From assembly GCA_963598415.1 (NCBI GenBank), contig CAVBUH010000067.1, positions 1 to 64,000 on the forward strand: a stretch of DNA of 64,000 nucleotides, read 5' to 3'. The stretch is from Colimorpha_A sp900556615 (GTDB lineage Bacteria > Bacillota > Clostridia > Oscillospirales > CAG-272). The position numbers and the translations under genes were made by a program. Below are positions 32,669 to 41,708 of the stretch, piece after piece. Each line of letters begins with the position of its first letter. Position 1 is the first letter of the stretch. The notes beneath the pieces were generated by a model that was not told the DNA's origin, did no database searches, and worked only from the letters and a program-made list of their open reading frames with translations.

Positions 32669-32938
32669 ATGATAATAAATATTTTGGGATTGATTACCGG
32701 AATCGCCGTTGGGATTATAGAGTATTTTTTGCTTGGAGAGCTTACATCGAGAATTACAGGGGTAAAACGAGGGCGACTTTCCGGTATCATAATAATTAAG
32801 CTTGCGGTGTACATATTTGCGGTGATAACGGTAATATTCGCTTTTAAAAGCTGTATTTTATTCTGCGGAATAGGCTATGCTCTTGGAATGCTTGTGACCG
32901 CCGGTGTAACCTTTGCCGTGTCGTATAAAAGACGCTGA
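32669..32938 (+). CDS. small membrane protein at the AtpI position of the atp operon
   Basis: An 89-residue protein with three hydrophobic segments (about 3-24, 42-60 and 65-84) and a basic SYKRR end. Position and topology fit ATP synthase subunit I-like proteins, which help c-ring assembly or cation supply. Sequence similarity by eye is weak, so the call rests mainly on synteny. ATG 32669 has AAGG five bases upstream; the track-style start six bases earlier (GTG) lies inside that site. atpB follows. Confidence 0.65.
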   Translation: MIINILGLITGIAVGIIEYFLLGELTSRITGVKRGRLSGIIIIKLAVYIFAVITVIFAFKSCILFCGIGYALGMLVTAGVTFAVSYKRR

Positions 32939-32960
32939 ATGTTATGAATCTTCTAAGGGG

Positions 32961-33863
32961 ATGATTGAAATAGAAACTGCCGATATAATCAAGCTTTCTG
33001 TTGCGGGTGCTCTTTCGGCGGGCGCGCTTATAGGTTACTTTATTATGAGAGCCGGATGTGCCGCGGAACCTGACAACAAAAGAAAAAAGAAACGCAAGAA
33101 ACTGTTTTTCATACTTGTAATTACTGCCGCATGGTTTTTCGGAGGAACGGTGTTCAATATTCTCGTAGGAGGTTCAAAGGGAATTGCCGTCGAGTTTGAA
33201 ATGCTTTCGGAGCGTGTTACGCTTTTCGGGATCTCGTTTGCGGAAACCTCTCTTATCATGTGGGGCGTTACCGGAGTTGTATTGATCCTTGCGGTTTTAT
33301 TTAGGATATTTGCGGTGCCGCGTTTCGGAAAGGATTCTCCTACCGATCTGCAAAATGTGATGGAGCTTGCGATAGAGTTTTTTGACAGTCATACAAAAAA
33401 TAACGTTCATGGCAATACCGGATGCTTGAGTTCATATCTTTTTGCGCTTTCGATTCTGATGTTCGGATGCGCCTGCGCAGAGCTCTTCGGTCTGCGCGCT
33501 CCGACTTCGGATATCACCGTCACTCTTGCGATGGGACTTATTACGTTTATTTTAATAAATTGGTATGGCATAAAAAACAAGAAGCTGTCCGGAAGAATCA
33601 AAAGTCTTGCTTCCCCCTCTCCGGTTATCTTTCCGATGCGTATTGTCTCTGATGTAGCGGTTCCCATATCTCTTGCCTGCCGTTTATTTGGTAATATGCT
33701 TGGAGGACTTATCGTAATGGAGCTTTTGAAGGGAGCGGCGGGAGGATATTCTTTCGGAATTGCTCCGGTCGCGGGGCTGTATTTCAATCTTTTTCATCCG
33801 CTGATACAAATATATATATTTGTAACGCTTTCTCTTACTTTTATTAATGAAGCCTGCGAATGA
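32961..33863 (+). CDS. atpB: ATP synthase Fo subunit a
   Basis: The ion-channel subunit. The essential arginine lies in SLACRLFGNMLGG (about residue 241). The C-terminal helix ends NLFHPLIQIYIFVTLSLTFINEA, the family signature. The 300-residue protein is longer than typical bacterial subunit a (about 240-270) because of a lysine-rich loop (KRKKKRKK) after the first membrane span and an extra N-terminal helix. The start is uncertain: ATG 32961 has AAGGGG immediately before it with almost no spacing. Confidence 0.92.
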   Translation: MIEIETADIIKLSVAGALSAGALIGYFIMRAGCAAEPDNKRKKKRKKLFFILVITAAWFFGGTVFNILVGGSKGIAVEFEMLSERVTLFGISFAETSLIMWGVTGVVLILAVLFRIFAVPRFGKDSPTDLQNVMELAIEFFDSHTKNNVHGNTGCLSSYLFALSILMFGCACAELFGLRAPTSDITVTLAMGLITFILINWYGIKNKKLSGRIKSLASPSPVIFPMRIVSDVAVPISLACRLFGNMLGGLIVMELLKGAAGGYSFGIAPVAGLYFNLFHPLIQIYIFVTLSLTFINEACE

Positions 33864-33929
33864 CTCGCAGACGGAACATGAATCTATTTTGAAAGGCGCC
33901 GTGTTATATCACGGTGTTAGGTATTGACA

Positions 33930-34142
33930 ATGACTGCAATCGGAGCTGCGCTTGCGCTTCTGCCGGCGCTTGGAGCGGGTATAATGATGGGATTTGCGAC
34001 TGCAAAAGCAACCGAGGCGGTTGCAAGGCAGCCGGAAGCCTCCGGAAAAATCAACTCGATACTTCTTATGGGACTTGCTCTCGCTGAGTCTACTGCTATC
34101 TATGCTTTTGTTATAGCTCTTATCATTGCGACAAAAATTTGA
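33930..34142 (+). CDS. atpE: ATP synthase Fo subunit c
   Basis: A 70-residue hairpin of two membrane helices joined by the polar loop ARQPEASG (32-39). The ion-binding carboxylate is Glu-53 in LALAESTAIYAF. Ser-54, Thr-55 and Tyr-58 match the sodium-binding signature of Na+-ATPases, but the glutamine expected in helix 1 is replaced by Met-20. Ion specificity is therefore ambiguous. ATG 33930 lies 8 bases after AGG; the TTG two codons earlier is less well spaced. Confidence 0.93.
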   Translation: MTAIGAALALLPALGAGIMMGFATAKATEAVARQPEASGKINSILLMGLALAESTAIYAFVIALIIATKI

Positions 34143-34177
34143 TTTCCGATACGGAATAAAATGGGAGGTTACGATAT

Positions 34178-34687
34178 TTGAACGGACTTGATTTGTCAAA
34201 CGTTCCGTTTGATCTTATCATCAACATACTGAATATTGCTGTTTTTTATCTGATTATCAGATTTCTTGTCTATAAGCCGGTTAAGAAATTTCTTTCCGAA
34301 AGAAAGGAAAAAATAGAGCGAGAGCAAGCCGAGCTTAGAACGTCAGCTGATGAAATGGAAGCAAAGAAGCAGGAATATGAAGCGCTCATGGCAGAGGCGG
34401 AGCTTAAATCAAAAGAGCTTTTGCGCAAGAGCCGCGAGGAAGCCGATAAAACCGCATCAGAAATTATTGACGCCGCGCATGCCGGCGCCGATAAGCTTAT
34501 TGCCGATGCGAACGCTAATATCGCTTCAAAGGAAAGGGAGGCTGTCAATTACATGAAGGACGACGTTGTTGAGCTTTCTGTTTCCATTGCTTCCAAGCTG
34601 ATTGGTCGGAATATTAATAATGAAGATAATAAGCGCCTTGCTTCCGATTTTTTTGAAAAAGAACTCGGCAGTATGAAGCATGAATGA
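34178..34687 (+). CDS. atpF: ATP synthase Fo subunit b
   Basis: The peripheral-stalk subunit, 169 residues. One membrane span (about 12-30), then a long charged coiled coil (VYKPVKKFLSERKEKIEREQAELRTS and onward) rich in Glu, Lys and Ala, ending in the delta-binding region SIASKLIGRNINNEDNKRLASDFF. It starts with TTG, 9 bases after GGGAGG. The length is normal, so the short delta subunit downstream is not compensated by an enlarged b. Confidence 0.93.
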   Translation: MNGLDLSNVPFDLIINILNIAVFYLIIRFLVYKPVKKFLSERKEKIEREQAELRTSADEMEAKKQEYEALMAEAELKSKELLRKSREEADKTASEIIDAAHAGADKLIADANANIASKEREAVNYMKDDVVELSVSIASKLIGRNINNEDNKRLASDFFEKELGSMKHE

Positions 34688-34699
34688 CAGGAGAACGGT

Positions 34700-34921
34700 A
34701 TGAAAAAGTCAAAACTTTGGCTTTCTTCCGGTACTGACCGTGAGACCGCGGAGTATATTGTCAGATCCTTCGAGGAGCTTTTCGGCAGAGAGCTTGATTT
34801 TGATATACAGCTTGATTCGTCGCTGCTCGGCGGATTTGTTGCCGAAATAGACGGCTGTGTTTTTGATTCCTCCGTTTCATCAAAAATGGAGGAGATAAAA
34901 AGAATACTTCTGAAAAGCTGA
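34700..34921 (+). CDS. atpH: very short ATP synthase delta subunit (C-terminal domain only)
   Basis: Sits exactly where atpH belongs. The C-terminal half (ELDFDIQLDSSLLGGFVAEIDGCVFDSSVSSKMEEIKRILL) matches the end of OSCP/delta proteins (GG-xx-I-x-x-x-VxDxSV-xx-L). It has only 73 residues against the usual 175-185. The N-terminal six-helix bundle that binds the alpha-subunit N-termini is missing, with no trace in the 12 bases between atpF and this gene. RBS AGGAGAACGGT precedes the ATG. The frame is intact and the spacing operon-like, so it appears functional rather than degraded. Confidence 0.75.
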   Translation: MKKSKLWLSSGTDRETAEYIVRSFEELFGRELDFDIQLDSSLLGGFVAEIDGCVFDSSVSSKMEEIKRILLKS

Positions 34922-34959
34922 AAATTTGCTTTTTGCCGGCGAAAGAAAGGAACGGGTTC

Positions 34960-36468
34960 ATGGATTTTGAAACAGACGCTTTGAATGAAATGCTGAAAAA
35001 GCGTATAGAGGAATTTACCCCGAACGGTACCGTCTATACCTGCGGCACCGTCGTAAAAGTAAGCGACGGCGTTGCAAGAATTGAAAATCTTCCGGGACGC
35101 TGTTACGGCGAGCTTTTAAGATTCGGGAACGGAATATGGGGGATCGCTCTTGACCTTGAAGAAAACGGCGTTGGTGCCGTTATTCTTAATTCCGGAGCTT
35201 CGGTGAGCATAGGAGATACGGTTACGGGAACCGGACATGCGGTGGACACGCCGGTATCTTCTTCGGTGATCGGAAGAGTTTTAAGCCCTATCGGTGTTCC
35301 GCTTGACGGAAAACCCTTTAAGCCAAAAAAATATGCCCCTATGGAAAAAACGGCGCCGGGAATTATCCTCAGAAAGCCTGTTTGCGAGCCGCTTGATACC
35401 GGGATTCTTGCAATTGACAGTATGATTCCTATCGGAAAAGGTCAAAGAGAACTGATAATAGGAGACAGACAGACCGGGAAAACAACGATTGCGGTTGACA
35501 CAATACTGAATCAGAAGAATAAAAATGTTATTTGTATATACTGCGCGATTGGACAGAAGGCCTCAACCGTATCGCAGGTCATTATGACTTTACGCAAGGC
35601 GGGTGCTATGAAATATACAACCGTTGTCGCTTCGACTGCGGCTGACAGTCCGGCTATGCAGTATCTTGCGCCATATGCCGCCTGCTCCATGGCGGAATCC
35701 TTTATGCATGAGGGAAGAGATGTTCTTGTCGTATATGACGATTTGTCAAAGCATGCTGTGGCGTATAGAACCATGTCTCTTCTTCTTCATCGTCCACCGG
35801 GACGCGAAGCATATCCGGGAGATGTGTTTTATCTTCATTCTCGGCTTCTTGAGCGCTCTGCCAGTATGGCTGACAGCGAAGGAGGGGGGACGATGACTGC
35901 GCTTCCTATTGTTGAGACTACGGGCGGAAATATTTCCGCTTATATTCCTACCAATGTTATTTCAATAACCGACGGACAAATTTATCTTGAATCGGAGCTT
36001 TTTCATTCCGGAATAAGACCGGCTATCAATACCGGACTTTCGGTATCCAGAGTCGGAAGAGCCGCACAATATAAGGCCATGAGAAAGGTATCCGGCCTTC
36101 TCCGGATAGAGCTTGCCCAATATAAGGAAATGGCAGTTTTTGCCCGTTTCGGCTCTGATCTCGATTCCGGCACAAGGGAAACTCTTGAAAGAGGAGAGAA
36201 GCTGACGGAGATTTTCAATCAGGATAAAAACAAGCCTTATTCGCTGAGTCAGGAGACGGTATTGCTTCTCGGTTTCCGATGCGGAGCCTTTGACGCGGTG
36301 GAACCGAGAAACATGAAAAAGATGATACCGGCTTTTCTCGATTATTTTGAAAAGAATTGTTCCGATCTGTTGTCCGGGATTGATGCCAAGCACGATTTTG
36401 ATGATCAAACCGAGGACATGCTGAGGGGGCATTTCGGAAGGTGGGCTGAGCTTGCTGAATCCGTCTGA
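34960..36468 (+). CDS. atpA: ATP synthase F1 subunit alpha
   Basis: A nucleotide-binding, non-catalytic subunit of 502 residues. The Walker A motif GDRQTGKT, the VVYDDLSKHAVAYR Walker B region and the arginine-finger segment PAINTGLSVSRVG are present. The start at 34960 (MDFETDALNEML) follows AAAGGA by 8 bases. Its last 17 bases overlap atpG. Confidence 0.97.
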   Translation: MDFETDALNEMLKKRIEEFTPNGTVYTCGTVVKVSDGVARIENLPGRCYGELLRFGNGIWGIALDLEENGVGAVILNSGASVSIGDTVTGTGHAVDTPVSSSVIGRVLSPIGVPLDGKPFKPKKYAPMEKTAPGIILRKPVCEPLDTGILAIDSMIPIGKGQRELIIGDRQTGKTTIAVDTILNQKNKNVICIYCAIGQKASTVSQVIMTLRKAGAMKYTTVVASTAADSPAMQYLAPYAACSMAESFMHEGRDVLVVYDDLSKHAVAYRTMSLLLHRPPGREAYPGDVFYLHSRLLERSASMADSEGGGTMTALPIVETTGGNISAYIPTNVISITDGQIYLESELFHSGIRPAINTGLSVSRVGRAAQYKAMRKVSGLLRIELAQYKEMAVFARFGSDLDSGTRETLERGEKLTEIFNQDKNKPYSLSQETVLLLGFRCGAFDAVEPRNMKKMIPAFLDYFEKNCSDLLSGIDAKHDFDDQTEDMLRGHFGRWAELAESV

Positions 36469-37339
36469 AATCAAGGACCATATAAAAGCGATTGAACAAA
36501 CAAGGCAGATTACAAACGCCATGTATCTTCTTTCAACCTCCCGTATGAAAAAAACTATGAAAATGATAGATTATAACGTAGAATTTATGGTTCGTCTGCG
36601 TGCAACCATGAAGGATATCTTTCTTCATACCGAGGTTCCCATTCATCATCCGTATCTTGACGGGCATCCTGAAGTGAAAAGCTCTCTTTTTATCATTATA
36701 TCAGGTGATAAAGGGCTTTGCGGAAGCTATCATAGCAATCTTTTCTCCTTTACAGAGCAAAAATTAAAGAAACATGCTTCTTCCAATAGCAGAATAGGCG
36801 TAATTGGTATTGCCGGTGAGGAATATTTCCGTCAGCACGGCAAACAGCCGGATTATATTTGGCGGGGAATCGTTCAAAAGCCTACTCTGTACCAGGTGCG
36901 CGTGATAACCGACACGGTGCTTGAGGAATATAAAAAGGGCAGACTTGATAAGGTTTATGTTATATTTACGCATTATGTAAACGCAACAGTTCAAGAGCCT
37001 GTCATGATAAAACTGCTTCCTCTTTCAGTGGACAATTTGAAGGATGCAGAAATTGAATATAACTACAGAGGAGATATTCTCTTTGATCCCTCTCCCAACG
37101 CGGTGTTTGAAAGGGTTGTGCCTCAGTTTATTGTAGCAACCCTGTTTAATGCTATTTCACAATCCTCGGCTTCGGAGCATGCGGCACGTATGAACGCTAT
37201 GCAAACTGCCACGAAGAATGCGGATGAAATGCTCAAACGGCTTCAGGCTGACTATAACGCAAGACGCCAGCTTGCCATAACCAATGAGCTGTCGGAGATT
37301 GCAGCCGCAGCCCAAACGATTGCGGAGAAGGCGATTTAA
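36452..37339 (+). CDS. atpG: ATP synthase F1 subunit gamma
   Basis: The central-shaft subunit. The conserved N-terminal coiled coil (EIKDHIKAIEQTRQITNAMYLLSTSRMKK), the ISGDKGLCGSYHSN segment and the C-terminal helix (SEHAARMNAMQTATKNADEML) are clear. It starts with TTG at 36452 inside the end of atpA, with GAAGG upstream, so translation is coupled. 295 residues, normal. Confidence 0.96.
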   Translation: MLNPSEIKDHIKAIEQTRQITNAMYLLSTSRMKKTMKMIDYNVEFMVRLRATMKDIFLHTEVPIHHPYLDGHPEVKSSLFIIISGDKGLCGSYHSNLFSFTEQKLKKHASSNSRIGVIGIAGEEYFRQHGKQPDYIWRGIVQKPTLYQVRVITDTVLEEYKKGRLDKVYVIFTHYVNATVQEPVMIKLLPLSVDNLKDAEIEYNYRGDILFDPSPNAVFERVVPQFIVATLFNAISQSSASEHAARMNAMQTATKNADEMLKRLQADYNARRQLAITNELSEIAAAAQTIAEKAI

Positions 37340-37376
37340 TCTCATGACTTGCGATGCGGAGAAAAGGTACGGTCAT

Positions 37377-38771
37377 ATGAACGAAATTTCAATAGGTACA
37401 ATAATAAAGATTTGCGGACCGGTCATCGACATCCGTGTTGAAAACGGAGTGATGCTTCCGATAAACGCGCTTATAAAATGTGATGATACGGAGCACCATA
37501 TGGAGGTTGCTGCTCAGCTTAGCTCCGATACGCTGCGCTGTATTGCGCTTGAGGCAACTGACGGTCTTCGCTGCGGTGCAAGAGTGCAGGGAGACGGAGA
37601 AGGGATAACCGTTCCTGTCGGTGACGCCATTTCGGGAAGGGTGATTGACGTCCTTGGAAGACCTATCGACGGGAAGGGAGAAATTTCGGCAGAAAAGAGA
37701 CTTCCGATACACCGCGATCCGCCGACGCTGTCCGATCAAAGGCCGGTTTGCGACATTCTTGAAACGGGTATCAAGGTTATTGATCTTCTTGCTCCTTATG
37801 CCAAGGGCGGAAAAATTGGTCTTTTCGGGGGAGCAGGAGTCGGAAAGACTGTTCTGATTATGGAAATGATACACAACATTGCCACGAATCACGGTGGGTA
37901 TTCCGTATTTGCCGGCGTCGGAGAACGTTCCCGCGAAGGTAACGAGCTTATGCTTGATATGAACGAGAGCGGCGTGATAAATAAAGCGGTACTTGCTTTC
38001 GGTCAAATGAATGAACCGTCCGGTTCAAGAATGAGAGTTGCGCTTACCGGTCTTACCGTAGCTGAATATCTCCGTGACGAGAAGAAACAGGATGTGCTTT
38101 TTTTCATAGATAATATTTATCGTTATGTTCAGGCAGGAAACGAGGTCAGTGCTCTGCTCGGCAGACTTCCGTCAGCCGTCGGATATCAGCCTACTCTTGC
38201 CAATGAGCTTGGCGAGTTGGAAGAGAGAATTGCCTCTACCAAAGATGGCTCAATAACGTCAGTACAGGCAATATATGTTCCTGCCGATGATCTTACCGAT
38301 CCCGCTCCTGCTACGATTTTCACTCATCTTGATGCGACGACCGTTCTTTCGAGAAGCATATCCGAGCTGGGAATATATCCGGCTGTCGATCCGCTTGCTT
38401 CCTCAAGCCGTGTTCTTGAACCGGACATTGTCGGGGAACTTCATTACCGTGTGGCGAGAGGCGTGCAGGAGTGTCTGCAAAGGTATGCAGAGCTTAAGGA
38501 TATTATTGCGATACTCGGAATGGAGGAGCTTTCGTATGAGGATAAACAAACGGTTTACCGCGCAAGAAAGCTTCAGAAATTCCTTTCTCAGCCCATGTCG
38601 GTTGCAAAAGCTTTTACCGGAGAGGAAGGACGGTTTGTCCCGCTTTCCGATACGATAGAAAGCTTCAGACAGATTATTGACGGAGAGGCTGACGAGCTTC
38701 CCGAAAACGCTTTTTTTATGGTCGGCGGGATAGACGAAGCAAGAAAAAAAGCGGAAACGCTTAAAGCGTGA
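37377..38771 (+). CDS. atpD: ATP synthase F1 subunit beta
   Basis: The catalytic subunit, 464 residues. P-loop GGAGVGKTVLIMEMIHN, the catalytic glutamate in GVGERSREGNE, Walker B DVLFFIDNIYRYVQAG and the DELSEED-region equivalent IIAILGMEELSYEDKQTV, which differs from the textbook motif. The start at 37377 has AAAAGG 9 bases upstream; a longer form from 37344 is possible. Confidence 0.97.
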   Translation: MNEISIGTIIKICGPVIDIRVENGVMLPINALIKCDDTEHHMEVAAQLSSDTLRCIALEATDGLRCGARVQGDGEGITVPVGDAISGRVIDVLGRPIDGKGEISAEKRLPIHRDPPTLSDQRPVCDILETGIKVIDLLAPYAKGGKIGLFGGAGVGKTVLIMEMIHNIATNHGGYSVFAGVGERSREGNELMLDMNESGVINKAVLAFGQMNEPSGSRMRVALTGLTVAEYLRDEKKQDVLFFIDNIYRYVQAGNEVSALLGRLPSAVGYQPTLANELGELEERIASTKDGSITSVQAIYVPADDLTDPAPATIFTHLDATTVLSRSISELGIYPAVDPLASSSRVLEPDIVGELHYRVARGVQECLQRYAELKDIIAILGMEELSYEDKQTVYRARKLQKFLSQPMSVAKAFTGEEGRFVPLSDTIESFRQIIDGEADELPENAFFMVGGIDEARKKAETLKA

Positions 38772-38778
38772 GGTGCTT

Positions 38779-39183
38779 ATGTCGGTATTTATGCTTGAGA
38801 TTCTTACGCCGAAAAGACAATTTTACAGAGGCGAGGTTGAGGCGCTTACCTGTACGCTTCCCGATGGTCAGCTTACGGTGTTGAAATCACACCGTCCGAT
38901 GCTTGCCGCTCTTGAAATTGGCAGTATTATGATAAAAAAAGGCGGAGAATGGAGAACCGCTTTTTCCTCTGAGGGGTTTATTGAGGTGCGCCCCGACGAA
39001 GTTTTGGTTTTTGCTCAGGACTGTGAATGGCCCGAGGAGATTGACACCGTCAAAGCGGAAGAGATTCGCGAAAGGGAACTTGAAAAGCTGAGACAAAAGC
39101 AGAGCCTTATTGAATATCATCAGACGCAGATTGCACTTAACCGCGCGATGGCAAGGCTGAAAGTGAAAAAAACCGTCAACTGA
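38779..39183 (+). CDS. atpC: ATP synthase F1 subunit epsilon
   Basis: 134 residues: N-terminal beta sandwich (FMLEILTPKRQFYRGEVEALTCTLPDGQLTVLKSHRPMLAAL) and a C-terminal helical hairpin (EEIRERELEKLRQKQSLIEYHQTQIALNRAMARLKV) that can inhibit the enzyme. GAGG stands 5 bases before the ATG. It is the last gene of the operon. A repeat element begins 56 bases further on; no clear terminator lies between. Confidence 0.94.
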   Translation: MSVFMLEILTPKRQFYRGEVEALTCTLPDGQLTVLKSHRPMLAALEIGSIMIKKGGEWRTAFSSEGFIEVRPDEVLVFAQDCEWPEEIDTVKAEEIRERELEKLRQKQSLIEYHQTQIALNRAMARLKVKKTVN

Positions 39184-39238
39184 ACGAAATGCAGCGGTAG
39201 GAGGAGTATTCAGAAAAAATATTCAAGCTTCAGCAGAA

Positions 39239-39418
39239 TTAAGGGAATATCGCACAATGCTTGTTGCGCAGAGCGCCGTCGGATTTTTCGTTGGACAATA
39301 CGACTTGAGGAGGCAAGAGTGACAACTCTACCAACAAAATTCTTAAGTATGACAGAATGAATAGATGCGAGCATATGCGCAGCAAAGCGTTAGTCGTGTC
39401 CCCGCGGTATTGCCTTAA
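39239..39418 (+). mobile_element. MITE-like element, copy 1 (full length)
   Basis: A 180-base sequence bounded by inverted ends: left TTAAGGGAATATCGC, right the complement of TTAAGGCAATACCGC (13 of 15 match). The interior has no significant coding frame. It is alignable along its length with 60914-61092 in the same orientation and with 41461-41641 in the opposite one. Confidence 0.75.
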
Positions 39419-39740
39419 GGTATCACTGAAGAAAACGTCAACGGATCTTTCCATTAATAATAGGGGCATATGGTGTTTTTTCGGTTCTGCTGCTTGATTA
39501 CAAATGCTTGACAGCCCGAAGTCCGAAAAGCATGGAACGCTTACTGCAATTTATCCTTTGCTGAACGGATTTGTTATTTCTGTATGTAAAATATTCCTTA
39601 TTCGTTGATCGGTATTTCGAGGAGTACGCTCTGACGAGGCACATGAACCGACAATGGTCAAATGTTTTTGGATTACCGATGATGCTGTATAAGGCTTTAA
39701 AACGCTTGATTTTTCAATAGTCTAAACAAAAATAAGGGCT
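39419..39740. other. non-coding gap between the repeat element and prfC
   Basis: No convincing gene. A start-less open stretch (39565-39720, plus strand, ending LYKALKRLIFQ) could be the decayed tail of a lost gene, but it has no recognisable family. Confidence 0.4.
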
Positions 39741-39767
39741 AAAAGGCGATCGATTTGGTCGTCTTTT
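39741..39767 (+). terminator. intrinsic terminator upstream of prfC
   Basis: Stem AAAAGGCGA (39741-39749) with TCGTCTTTT (39759-39767), one G-T pair, followed by more T. It isolates prfC from upstream transcription. Confidence 0.7.
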
Positions 39768-39780
39768 TTGTCTTTAGCGC

Positions 39781-39809
39781 TTGTAAGATTCAAACTTTTG
39801 TGATAGAAT
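39781..39809 (+). promoter_or_regulatory. promoter of prfC
   Basis: TTGTAA (39781-39786), 17-base spacer, TAGAAT (39804-39809). Confidence 0.65.
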
Positions 39810-39880
39810 AATTTAGTATGTTTTTTTCCGTGAAGGATGACAACAACAGCCGTTATAAAAAGCGGCGGGAGGTTTCAGAA

Positions 39881-41464
39881 TTGAATCAGTATGAAAAAGA
39901 AATAAGAAGACGACGTACCTTTGCCATTATATCGCACCCCGATGCGGGTAAAACAACGCTTACCGAAAAGCTTCTTCTCTATGGAGGAGCTATCCAGACG
40001 GCTGGGTCTGTAAAAGGAAAAGCTTCAGACCGTCACGCCGTTTCTGACTGGATGGAGATGGAGAAGAAAAGGGGAATTTCCATCACATCCTCGGTGATGC
40101 AGTTTGAATATGAAGGCTATTGTATCAATATTCTCGATACTCCCGGACATCAGGATTTCTCTGAGGATACTTACAGAACGCTTATGGCGGCTGACAGCGC
40201 GGTTATGGTGATCGACGCCGCAAAGGGTATCGAGCCGCAGACAAGAAAGCTTTTCAAGGTTTGTGCAATGAGAAATATTCCGATATTTACCTTTGTAAAC
40301 AAGCTTGACCACGAAGCGAGGGATCCTTTTGATCTTATTGATGAACTTGAGCAGGAATTCGGAATCGGTACTTATCCGATGAATTGGCCGATCGGGTGCG
40401 GTGTGAACTTTAAAGGTGTTTACGACCGTGTAAACAAGAGAATCCTTGCTTATGCTGACGCCCATAAGGGTAGGGACAGACTGGCTTCTATCGAATGTAA
40501 TATAACCGATACCGTAAAATTGGACGCTCTTATCGGAGAGTATCAGAGAGAGGAGCTTACCGAGCAGATAGAATTGCTTGACGGAGCTTGTTTTGATTTT
40601 GATCTCGAAAAAGTAAGATGCGGTAAGCTGAGTCCGGTATTTTTCGGTTCTGCTCTCAATAATTTCGGAGTTGAAACTTTCCTTGAGAATTTTCTTGAGA
40701 TGACGATCTCACCGCTTCCGAGAAAGACGGGGGAGAAAACCGTCAATCCCTGTGACGATCGTTTTTCAGCTTTTGTCTTTAAGATTCAGGCGAATATGAA
40801 TAAAGCTCATCGCGACAGAATTGCTTTTATGCGGATTGTGTCGGGAAAATTTGAACGCGGAAACGAATATTATCATGTTCAGCAGGGAAAGGAAATAAAG
40901 CTCTCACAGCCGCAGCAGATGATGGCGCAGGAGCGTTCTATTGTCGATGAGGCATACGCGGGAGATATTATCGGCGTATTTGATCCCGGAATTTTCTCAA
41001 TCGGGGATACGGTTTGTGATAAAAGCCTTGACATTTGCTTTGAAGGGATTCCGACCTTTTCTCCCGAACGCTTTGCTCTTATAGAGCAGATCGATAGCAT
41101 GAAACGAAAGCAGTTTGCCAAAGGAGTGAACCAGATTGCTCAGGAGGGTGCAATTCGGATATTTTTTGAACCGAATTCCGGAATGGAGAGGGTTTATGTC
41201 GGAGTTGTCGGACAACTTCAGTTTGACGTGCTGGAATCAAGAATGAAAAATGAATACGGAGTGGAATACAGACAGTATTCACAGCCTTATCAGATCGTAA
41301 AGCGTCTTCCCGAGAGCGTCGATCCGTCAAAGCTTTATCTGTACGAGGTGAAGTGGGTTCAGGATGTTCGCGGAGCGAACTATCTCCTCTTTGCAAGCGA
41401 ATGGAGTCTGAGATATACTTTGGAGCACAATGAAGGTCTGCTTCTTGAGGAATACGGAAGTTAA
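39881..41464 (+). CDS. prfC: peptide chain release factor 3
   Basis: A translational GTPase that recycles RF1/RF2 from the ribosome. RRRTFAIISHPDAGKTTLTEKLLLYGGAIQTAGSVK is the diagnostic start of RF3; DTPGHQDFSEDTYR, NKLDHEARDP and the domain II-III sequences also fit. The start is taken as TTG 39881 because GGGAGG lies 8 bases before it and the resulting 527 residues match family length; an ATG at 39818 would add 21 unusual residues without a ribosome binding site. Its stop codon lies inside the TTAA end of repeat copy 2. Confidence 0.96.
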   Translation: MNQYEKEIRRRRTFAIISHPDAGKTTLTEKLLLYGGAIQTAGSVKGKASDRHAVSDWMEMEKKRGISITSSVMQFEYEGYCINILDTPGHQDFSEDTYRTLMAADSAVMVIDAAKGIEPQTRKLFKVCAMRNIPIFTFVNKLDHEARDPFDLIDELEQEFGIGTYPMNWPIGCGVNFKGVYDRVNKRILAYADAHKGRDRLASIECNITDTVKLDALIGEYQREELTEQIELLDGACFDFDLEKVRCGKLSPVFFGSALNNFGVETFLENFLEMTISPLPRKTGEKTVNPCDDRFSAFVFKIQANMNKAHRDRIAFMRIVSGKFERGNEYYHVQQGKEIKLSQPQQMMAQERSIVDEAYAGDIIGVFDPGIFSIGDTVCDKSLDICFEGIPTFSPERFALIEQIDSMKRKQFAKGVNQIAQEGAIRIFFEPNSGMERVYVGVVGQLQFDVLESRMKNEYGVEYRQYSQPYQIVKRLPESVDPSKLYLYEVKWVQDVRGANYLLFASEWSLRYTLEHNEGLLLEEYGS

Positions 41465-41641
41465 GGTATAAAATACCGCTGGGGGCACGGCTAACGCTTT
41501 GCTACGCATATGCTCTCATCTATTCTGTCATACTTCACAAATTTTGTCGGCAGAGCTGTCACTCTTGTTTCCTCGATTGGTATCGTCTGACAAAAAATCC
41601 GGCGGTGCTCTGCGCAACAATCTTGTGCGGTAATGCCTTAA
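41461..41641 (-). mobile_element. MITE-like element, copy 2 (full length, inverted)
   Basis: 181 bases, opposite in orientation to copy 1. One end is TTAAGG-TATAA-AATACCGC (a short insertion), the other the complement of TTAAGGCATTACCGC. Its first TTAA contains the TAA stop of prfC (41462-41464). The interior words GCATATGCTCTCATCTATT and GTCACTCTTG match copy 1's complement. It fills most of the 244-base gap before the MATE gene. Confidence 0.75.
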
Positions 41642-41708
41642 ATTCTGTTTTTATGTAGACGTACTTTCTCGAATGAATTTTATTTTTTCTCTGTAAAACG
41701 AGGCTATC

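Noticed and set aside
39239..39418. Considered whether the 180-base repeats are CRISPR or REP units
   Set aside because: They are dispersed rather than arrayed, occur in both orientations and have transposon-like inverted ends, so MITE is the better description.
39565..39720. Start-less open stretch before prfC
   Set aside because: No start codon, no ribosome binding site and no family. It may be a decayed gene end, but nothing supports a product.
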